Source of the DNA: Phoronis australis
Taxonomy: Eukaryota > Phoronida > Phoronidae
Assembly (NCBI GenBank): GCA_002633005.1
Contig: NMRA01000043.1
Span: 223,463 to 287,462 of the forward strand
Direction: 5' to 3'
Length of the DNA: 64,000 nt
In this document: in pieces, positions 58,428 to 64,000 of the stretch
How positions within the stretch are numbered: position 1 is the stretch's first letter
How the letters are laid out: every line of letters starts with the position of its first letter
Translations under genes and position numbers: made by a program
The notes under the pieces: generated by a model
The model's database searches: none
Told to the model about the DNA's origin: nothing
What the model saw: the letters and a program-made list of their open reading frames with translations, nothing else

Positions 58428-58562
58428 ATCATTCTATATGTCAACCACACGAGCCGGAGTGTATCCAATGATACAATTTGAGTCCGATGAAACCCAAGAA
58501 TGTTTTCACGGCCAAACGCAAGGCATTCATTCTGCATTAGTTTTTAGTCTGATAACTCCAAG
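58428..58562 (+). CDS. transposase-like protein, exon 2
   Basis: Acceptor TTGGTTTCAG, then the phase joins AG + A from exon 1 to give Arg. It reads SFYMSTTRAGVYPMIQFESD, ETQECFHGQTQGIHSALVFS and ends LITPR at donor GTTAGT. Frame and phase fit exon 1 exactly, which supports a spliced gene. The P-S-R-x-F-Y/H-M-x-T-x-R-A-x-V-Y-P string is characteristic of this uncharacterised family, as I remember it. Confidence 0.7.
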
Positions 58563-58771
58563 GTTAGTGTTATGTGATACACGTTAACTGTAATTTTTTC
58601 TGTAGTCAACTTTTTCTTTTTTCGTCTTCATCTATTCGTTATCATAATGTCGCGTATTATAGTGCTGATAAAGGCACGTAAAGCACCATTGTTTTAAAAA
58701 ATATTCAAATCGTGGCATTGTCAAATAAGCAAGGTCTTCATGAGCGCCGGGTCAAAAATACCCTTCAATAA

Positions 58772-58810
58772 ATAAACGTCCAAGCGCTTATGCGTCCTAT
58801 TACGGTATTT
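58772..58810. repeat. stray TIR-like end fragment in intron
   Basis: AATAAACGTCCAAGCGCTTA followed by TATTACGGTA resembles a single end of families A-C. No partner end was found in the intron. Confidence 0.35.
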
Positions 58811-58876
58811 CCACTACTTTGAAAACAGTGGCAAGTGTAATGCAGCTCACAGGCTAGCGTCGAAAGCTTTAAAGGA

Positions 58877-58975
58877 GGATTGATTATTCATAAAATTTTG
58901 AGACCTCATAAGGTCGTAACCCTTTNTTGATTACTCATTAAATTTTGAGACGTCATAAGGTCGTAACCCTTTCAT
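58877..58975. repeat. short duplication around single N at 58926 (probable assembly artefact)
   Basis: TTGATTATTCATAAAATTTT...AAGGTCGTAACCCTTT occurs just before and just after the single N, about 47 bp each. Confidence 0.8.
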
Positions 58976-58984
58976 TCTCTTCAG

Positions 58985-59278
58985 TAGACGACGATACAAA
59001 ATCCAAGATTCCTTTTTCCAGGGACCATTACTTTGATTCAGTGCAAAGAGATCGGAAGAAGCATCTTCGGAAAGGAGGGAAAGTGTCGTTGCCAAGCGAG
59101 TCCGCCCATGGTGAGAAAGGAGTGCGACAACACCATTCGTGAGATGACTCGAAGATACCTGCTCATAAACGACTCGGATTTCAAAATTTGTCAGAAGTTG
59201 TGTAGCCAAAAGTATTATGGTGATAAAAGTGGTGGGATTTTGTTTAATGGTTTACTAATAACATCCATACCGAGTTGA
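58985..59278 (+). pseudogene. transposase-like protein, last exon, frames broken
   Basis: After TTCTCTTCAG the expected phase reads RRRYKIQDSFFQGPLL and then TGA. Neighbouring frames stay open further (KIPFSRDHYFDSVQRDRKKH, and NTIREMTRRYLLINDSDF to LITSIPS at 59278). One or two frameshifts would link these pieces into a basic C-terminal tail. Confidence in the true frame is low. Confidence 0.4.
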
Positions 59279-59764
59279 ACAGACTGACTTGCTACATCCT
59301 TGTGACTTGTATGTGTTTTGTGTTCTTGGTCCCGAGTTCACTGTGCTATTTCAGTTCATGGGACATTGAAAAAGAGCGAGAGGAGTTGTAATACACATAC
59401 TATATTGTGATTTTCTAAAAACGTAGTGACAATGTTGTCTTTAAGTCATTTCAAGACACACTATAGTAACTACACTGGAAATCAACAATATGAAAGCAAA
59501 TTCCGTAATAATAGTAATTGTTTAGTCACACATCATCTCAAAATAGGTCATAAAAATATATAAAATATAGCTCTGGGTAATCAACATTACAAAGGCATTG
59601 AACATTGGAATGCATTGCACTTATTATAAACACTTATTTTCTTTTTAAAATCTTATGGTAATAACAATGGCCAATGGCACTTAGTATGTCATTTGAACAT
59701 ACCTAAACACTACAAAAATGCACTGGTTCTGTTTAAGATACATAAAATAACACAAATGTAGAAA
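59279..59764. other. spacer between convergent genes
   Basis: AT-rich DNA between the 3' ends of the transposase-like gene (plus) and the finger gene (minus); expected to hold both polyadenylation sites. No exon seen. Confidence 0.5.
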
Positions 59765-60520
59765 CTTTAGAAAAAGGTTCAAAATATCACATCTGGCAAC
59801 TGCCAACCATAAACTCTTTTAATCAGAATAAAAACTTAAACAAATTTCACTACTGGACTTAATGAAGCTTCTGTTTTTTGTGCCTACAGTGGGAGGCATA
59901 ATGCTTGTACGATTTGCCGCATTCACAACAGAAAGCAGTGACCTCATGTTGTGACGCAATGTGTCGCTTTAGGCTCACTTTCTCTGTGAAGCATTGGTTG
60001 CAGGCATGACACTGAATTGTCTTGTCTCCTGAGCACAGTGCTTCATGTTGTGACTTTTTGTACCTATCGAAAAACTTCTTGCCACATGAAACACATGAAA
60101 ATGCTTTGTAGTTTGCGTGCTGGCTCATGTGATCTTGAAACTNCTTTAGAAAAAGGTTCAAAATATCACATCTGGCAACTGCCAACCATAAACTCTTTTA
60201 ATCAGAATAAAAACTTAAAAAAATGTCACTACTGGACTTAATGAAGCTTCTGTTTTCTGTGCCTACAGAGGGAGGCATAATGCTTGTACGATTTGCCGCA
60301 TTCACAACAGAAAGCAGTGACCTCATGTTGTGACGCGATGTGTCGCTTTAGGCTCACTTTCTGTGTGAAACATTGGTTGCAGGCATGACACTGAATTGTC
60401 TTGTCTCCTGAGCACAGTGCTTCATGTTGTGACTTTTTGTACCTACTGAAAAACTTCTTGCCACATGAAACACATGAAAATGCTTTGTAGTTTGCGTGCT
60501 GGCTCATGTGATCTTGAAAC
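59765..60520. repeat. ~375-bp duplication around single N at 60143 (probable assembly artefact)
   Basis: 59768-60142 and 60148-60520 are about 98 percent identical, with a single N at the join. Both contain the 3' end of the finger gene. Differences are a handful of single bases, as between haplotypes. Confidence 0.85.
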
Positions 60521-60747
60521 TTTTGTTTGTCTCACGAACACTTTCCCACAGTCCGTCACTGGGCAGGTGAACGTCTAAGTTGCAGTCCTGTCACAATGCT
60601 TTGATGCCATGTGGTCAAGCAGTGTTGATTTTTTACTAAACGAAGCTCCAGAAGTCACACATAGTCCTTTGTCACAAGCACTAGTTCTCCTTTTTGAAGG
60701 TGTAGACGTTAAGAAGCTAAAAGACTCATCTTGTGGCAGAAGTTCAA
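60238..60747 (-). pseudogene. multi-C2H2 zinc-finger protein of the 11-kb element, exon 2
   Basis: The minus strand starts after acceptor TAG at 60748 and reads VELLPQDESFSFLTSTPSKR, in phase with exon 1 at 61317-61293. Fingers follow: a degenerate one ending SKKSTLLDHMASKH; FTCPVTDCGKVFVRQT...QDHMSQH; FSCVSCGKKFFSRYKKSQHE (H-x-C ending); IQCHACNQCFTQKVSLKRH; and FCCECGKSYKHYASLCRHR, ending TAA at 60238. An in-frame TAG just before the FTC finger and one extra A at about 60530 break the frame, so this copy is inactive or has sequencing errors. The region 59859-60142 repeats the last fingers because of the assembly duplication. C2H2 arrays bind DNA; recognition of the terminal motifs is inference. 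Confidence 0.7.
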
Positions 60748-60924
60748 CTAAAAAATATCAAAAGCATTTCAGTTATGTGTTAGGTTAAATCTCACAAAAA
60801 TCATGAAAAACAGTGAAGTATAATAAACAATCAACCCACCCGGCGCCTATTTCAGGGTACGTATTAAATGTAAAACTGACATAACACCGTAACTTGAACG
60901 AGTATTCAGGCCAATGCATAGAAA

Positions 60925-60985
60925 AAGAATGTGCGTTCACGATCGCCATATGAAAGTAACGATTTCGTTCTCGATCGCCGTCTCA
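60925..60985. repeat. subterminal motif cluster, right (mirrored)
   Basis: GCGTTCACGATCGCC and CGTTCTCGATCGCCG at about 60931 and 60969 are the reverse orientation of GCGATCGAGAACG. Two more variants lie in the right TIR. Confidence 0.75.
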
Positions 60986-61292
60986 CACAGGGACAAGCTT
61001 GTATTGGTAAATATCTCGAATTGTTTCACAAAACATAACTTCGAAAGGTGTCCCCTGGGGCAATGAAGCTCTAAACGTCACACTTCTTTACTTTAGAACT
61101 CTGGAACTGCTAATAACAAGTAAAGGCATTTTATCGGAAGGCATTACTTTCTGGGCCCTTTATTTGATAAAATAAGCAAAAGCCAAGCATCATTTCATAT
61201 CGGCAACAAAGGTTAAGCTCTTACGCTTTTCTCTGTGTCGCATTCGTGCCAAAGTAGCCACTATTTAAGAAGAAAATGACACTAAGACTCAC

Positions 61293-61317
61293 CGGGTACA
61301 TCATCGTCGTCTGCCAT
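61293..61317 (-). CDS. zinc-finger protein of the 11-kb element, exon 1
   Basis: 25-nt coding exon: ATG at 61317 reads MADDDDVP plus one base, then donor GTGAGT (61292-61287). Joined to exon 2 it continues in frame as VELLPQDESF. The start is 17 bp inside the right TIR. The spliced phase and consensus sites make this a good model. The opposite gene also starts right at its TIR, so the TIRs probably carry the promoters. Confidence 0.65.
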
Positions 61318-61333
61318 TTTTGCGGCAAAGTGG

Positions 61334-61382
61334 CGTTCTCGACCGCTTTCCGGTCGTTCCCGATCGCGGGTTGGCCGGGGTG
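61334..61382. repeat. right TIR of the 11-kb element
   Basis: Complement of 50269-50317, ending TTGGCCGGGGTG, followed by AAAAA. Confidence 0.9.
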
Positions 61383-61387
61383 AAAAA

Positions 61388-62045
61388 TGTCATACCGTGG
61401 TTGAGATTTTTGACGGTTTCTGCCAGGCACAATCCAGAGTTTATTTTATCTGCCAGTCATAGGGCATTTAGTGACCTGTGACATGTATTGAATATCATGT
61501 AATTAGTTTTTAGTGGTACCTCGAATGTATGTGCTAACTCATTTTTGGGGGGTCCTTTTTTGGTTTCTGCCGGACCCATTCCAGAGTGCAATTTGTCTGT
61601 CATGGGTCATTTGGTGTTCAGTGCGATAATATTGTTCGCTTAAAATCAATTTTGGCCGGTGCCCGGGCCTCGAAAATCTAGTCTAGCTCAAATTTTGATG
61701 GCATGCCGTGGTTAAGATGTTTGGGGGGTTCCGCCGGGCACAACCCAAAGTGTATTTTGTCTGTAATAGGGGTTTTAGTGATCTGTGACATGTATTGAAT
61801 CACATGGAGTAGGTTTTTAGTGGTACCTCGAATGTATGTGCTAGCTCATTTTTGGGGGGTCCTTTTTAGGTTTCTGCCGGACCCATTCCAGAGTGCAGTT
61901 TGTCTGTCATGGGTCATTCGGTGTTCAGTGCGGTACTATTGTTCGTTTTAAATCAGTTTTGGTTGGTACCTCGAATATCTAGTCTAGCTCATTTTTGGGT
62001 CCTTTTGTAAGGCCCCCAGGGGTCACACCCAGAGTGCAGACAACG
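61388..62045 (-). repeat. satellite-like array, right part, about 4.5 units
   Basis: Units with TTCTGCC(A/G)G...CCAGAGTG...GTCTGTCATGGGTCATT at about 61418, 61563, 61728, 61872 and 62017, in opposite orientation to 42260-43215. The array is continuous with 50110-50268 once the 11-kb element is removed. The same two subtypes alternate. Confidence 0.85.
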
Positions 62046-62318
62046 GCAGACGTCCATTTCTGTACATACTAAGGTTGACTCTAAATGCTCCCGTGGTCAG
62101 ATGTTGGTACCTCGTTCATCTATGCTAAGTGCTCTGGGCTGCCGGTTTATTATTTCGAAGTCCTGAAGTCATCTCCAACTTAACCACAAACGGTGGAAGG
62201 TGTATGGCCACTTTAGATATAAAACCTTCTCCAAAGTTATATTGCATAAAACTCATTTTTATAGTCTGGTGTGAAATTTAATCGCAAAAGAACCTTTTAT
62301 ATGGAATCTGTGTGTGAA
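62046..62318. other. short non-coding stretch
   Basis: Fading satellite similarity (GGTACCTCG at 62106), then unique DNA. No gene. Confidence 0.5.
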
Positions 62319-62627
62319 CAGTGGCGGATCTAGTATACCATAAGGGGGGCCAACATGTCGCCTCGGGGAATTGGCCCGAAAGTTGCGGTGCGGGGGCTGG
62401 GTATGGGTATGTGAATCTTCTGTGCGGAAAATCTATCGGTGGATTAAAAAAAAAAAACCGGAACGCGATCTGGAGTCCGTGCCGCCCTTTCTCCGCTGCC
62501 GGTCCTAATTACTGATTCAACTCAATATTTTCTCACGCTTCACGCTGTTGTTGTTTCATTTTGCTTGCGCCAGCCAAGAAGGGGGGGGGGGGCGGGCCCC
62601 GTGCCCTCCCCCCTAAATCCGCCTATG
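62319..62627. mobile_element. MITE with GGCGGAT ends
   Basis: Starts CAGTGGCGGATCTAG and ends CTAAATCCGCCTATG, inverted apart from two bases, with G-rich and C-rich tracts near the ends. Length 309 bp, non-coding. The end layout resembles hAT-type MITEs; flanks TGTGTGAA and GTGAAGAA do not give a clean duplication. Confidence 0.6.
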
Positions 62628-64000
62628 GTGAAGAAGTCATCACATGAGCGACACGTTCTCATATTGACTGAACTTGTGTTCTTGTGCTCACCCTTCGCCA
62701 CCCAATTTTGTCCCACCTCTGCGCTGAGTTCATGTGCTCTGAATTACAAATAATAAAGATTATGTGTCCTTTCGCCCGCTTCCAATGACTGTGTTTCTAT
62801 ATTGTGTAAGATTTCAATTAAAATATCGCTGAATACTGATTAGTTGCCAATTTCAGTGAAGTAAACATGTGAACACGGCCACGTCAACTTTCTTGAGCAA
62901 ATAAACCTTCACGTCAGTACGTAAGCTTGCCAATTTTGTCTGTAAGAAGGACACATGAATGCAACATGTAAGCTTACAAGGGCTTTGTACGTAGGACATG
63001 GATTGAAAAATGTCATTACGTCATCATAGATGGAATTTGCTGTAATGATGGCGCGATTTGCTTGGCACTGACACCACGCACCTTAAAAACATCCCAGCCG
63101 AGCCGAAATTTCCTGTTAGACTGTGCGTCATGACACTACCAGGTAATATGATATCTAACCGTAAATTATCATGACTGTTTTATGCGTTACAACCACGTGA
63201 CGTGCAAATGCACAATTTGAAGTGGCTTGTCATTTCCGGGGGAAGACCAAAAATCGTCAACTTCCTGAGATGAAATGTAACACTGAACGCAGAACTAAAT
63301 GACAAACTTCACATGGTACCTGGTGACGATGTGTAAAATCTTGAACTACTGACTGTTTTCTTTGAAAAACTCAACTGAAATTCCCCGCGGAACGCAATAA
63401 CAAATAGTCGAGATAACCTACATTTCAAAAGATGCCAAGTCGATGACGAGGTCCTTAGTTTTATAGTTGTTCAGTATAACTTGAGTAAAATATGGCCAGA
63501 CCTATAATAGGTTTTATTTTAAAATTGCGAAATCAATCACTTGTGTTGGCACTACACAAACTGTCAAACTAATCCAAGAGTTCACTTCCCAAACCTTCGC
63601 CGATTTTGTTTGCTTTTATAAATTTTGTTAACAATGTGAAAAACAGCTTGCGTTCGGCCCATTACCAAAGATACTATATAAAGTAACTATAAAATCTTTG
63701 TCATTACTAATCTTTCCAAAATCGTACTACCCATATGAATTTCCCACACATAACGAGTGTCCGAATAAATAACAAAAACGGTTGCTGCACCACTTTAGAT
63801 ATCGTCATGAGTATTTGGTAAAATATTTACAGTCTTCCTCGAGCAATAAATTTCATTTTATTGCGTGGTTACTACGCGCCGTGTTTTGTCTTAGCTTTAT
63901 ATAAGTGTGGTGTTCTGTTTTATTCACACCAGGCTATCACCAGAAAGTTTTAACTTATCGTTTACCGTTTGGAAGAATTTCACAGTTGAACGGCGAAAAA
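62628..64000. other. non-coding stretch, no gene seen
   Basis: No exon, array or transposon end recognised to the end of the window. Confidence 0.5.

Larger units (their letters stand above)
50269..61382. mobile_element. 11.1-kb TIR element with nuclease, transposase-like and zinc-finger genes
   Basis: TIRs: left starts CACCCCGGCCAACCCGCGAT, and the right end is its complement over 49 bp with 3 mismatches (50269-50317, 61334-61382). It sits inside a satellite unit whose two halves join perfectly when it is removed. Contents: zinc-finger/YqaJ nuclease gene (plus, from the left TIR), transposase-like gene (plus, 56.2-59.3 kb), C2H2 gene (minus, from the right TIR). The 13-bp motif GCGATCGAGAACG and variants recur inside both ends in mirrored orientation. 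Size and multi-gene content are closer to Polinton- or Academ-class elements than to MITEs, but no Polinton gene (pPolB, capsid, retroviral-like integrase) is seen. Confidence 0.85.

Noticed and set aside
59859-60142. A second, tandem zinc-finger gene
   Set aside because: It is the same 3' end repeated across a single N, so most likely an assembly duplication.
50269-61382. Polinton/Maverick assignment for the 11-kb element
   Set aside because: No protein-primed polymerase, capsid, ATPase, protease or retroviral-like integrase motif, and the TIR is short with a 5-bp A-run target rather than a 6-bp duplication.

Overview
This window looks like nuclear DNA of an invertebrate animal. It has spliced genes with GT-AG introns, BEL/Pao, Penelope-like and cut-and-paste transposons, minisatellites, AT-rich non-coding DNA, and one recognisable conserved exon, the last coding exon of RBM42. 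A hemichordate, lancelet or mollusc would fit; the sequence does not decide. There is no operon, no rRNA gene and no CRISPR array. Two long N gaps (41564-41891 and 53415-54166) and four single Ns (56201, 57172, 58926, 60143) are assembly marks. Three of the single Ns sit between near-identical copies, so those duplications are probably unmerged contig ends.

Layout. 1-16.7 kb: mostly non-coding DNA with several small terminal-inverted-repeat (TIR) families, here called A (about 1745-2477, 4826-6221), B (10270-12481) and E (truncated copy 14042-15858), plus a 45-bp minisatellite. 17.4-18.9 kb: a decayed pogo-like element (C). 19.1-21.8 kb: the pol region of a decayed BEL/Pao retroelement on the minus strand, capped by a B fragment. 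23.3-27.9 kb: an internally deleted LTR element with a perfect 5-bp target duplication (GATAG) and element D nested in one of its LTRs. D carries a P2RX7-C-terminal-like zinc-cysteine gene on one strand and THAP-type relics on the other. 27.9-28.6 kb: a 300-bp-arm hairpin made of two divergent ends of a Penelope-like element, with hammerhead-ribozyme-like motifs and a 13-bp target duplication. 29.9-32.4 kb: a second B element. 35.8 kb: the RBM42 terminal exon, the only clear host gene. 39.8-40.7 kb: a long-TIR foldback element. 42.3-43.2 kb and 50.1-62.0 kb: a satellite-like repeat in opposite orientations. 44.4-48.0 kb: an element E copy flanked by TTAA, with a solo LTR inside it.

The most interesting object is an 11.1-kb TIR element at 50269-61382, inserted inside the satellite repeat. 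Its ends are 49-bp TIRs with 3 mismatches, beginning CACCCC, and the flanks carry AAAAA on both sides. It holds three genes. The first is a zinc-finger plus YqaJ/lambda-exonuclease-type nuclease gene, whose start codon appears to be split by intron 1. The second is a transposase-like gene with decayed frames. The third is a multi-C2H2 zinc-finger gene that starts just inside the opposite TIR and reads inward. Copies of a 13-bp motif (GCGATCGAGAACG and variants) sit in mirror orientation near both ends. A nuclease, a DNA-binding finger protein and a transposase-like protein between long TIRs suggest a self-contained mobile system that I cannot match to a named superfamily.
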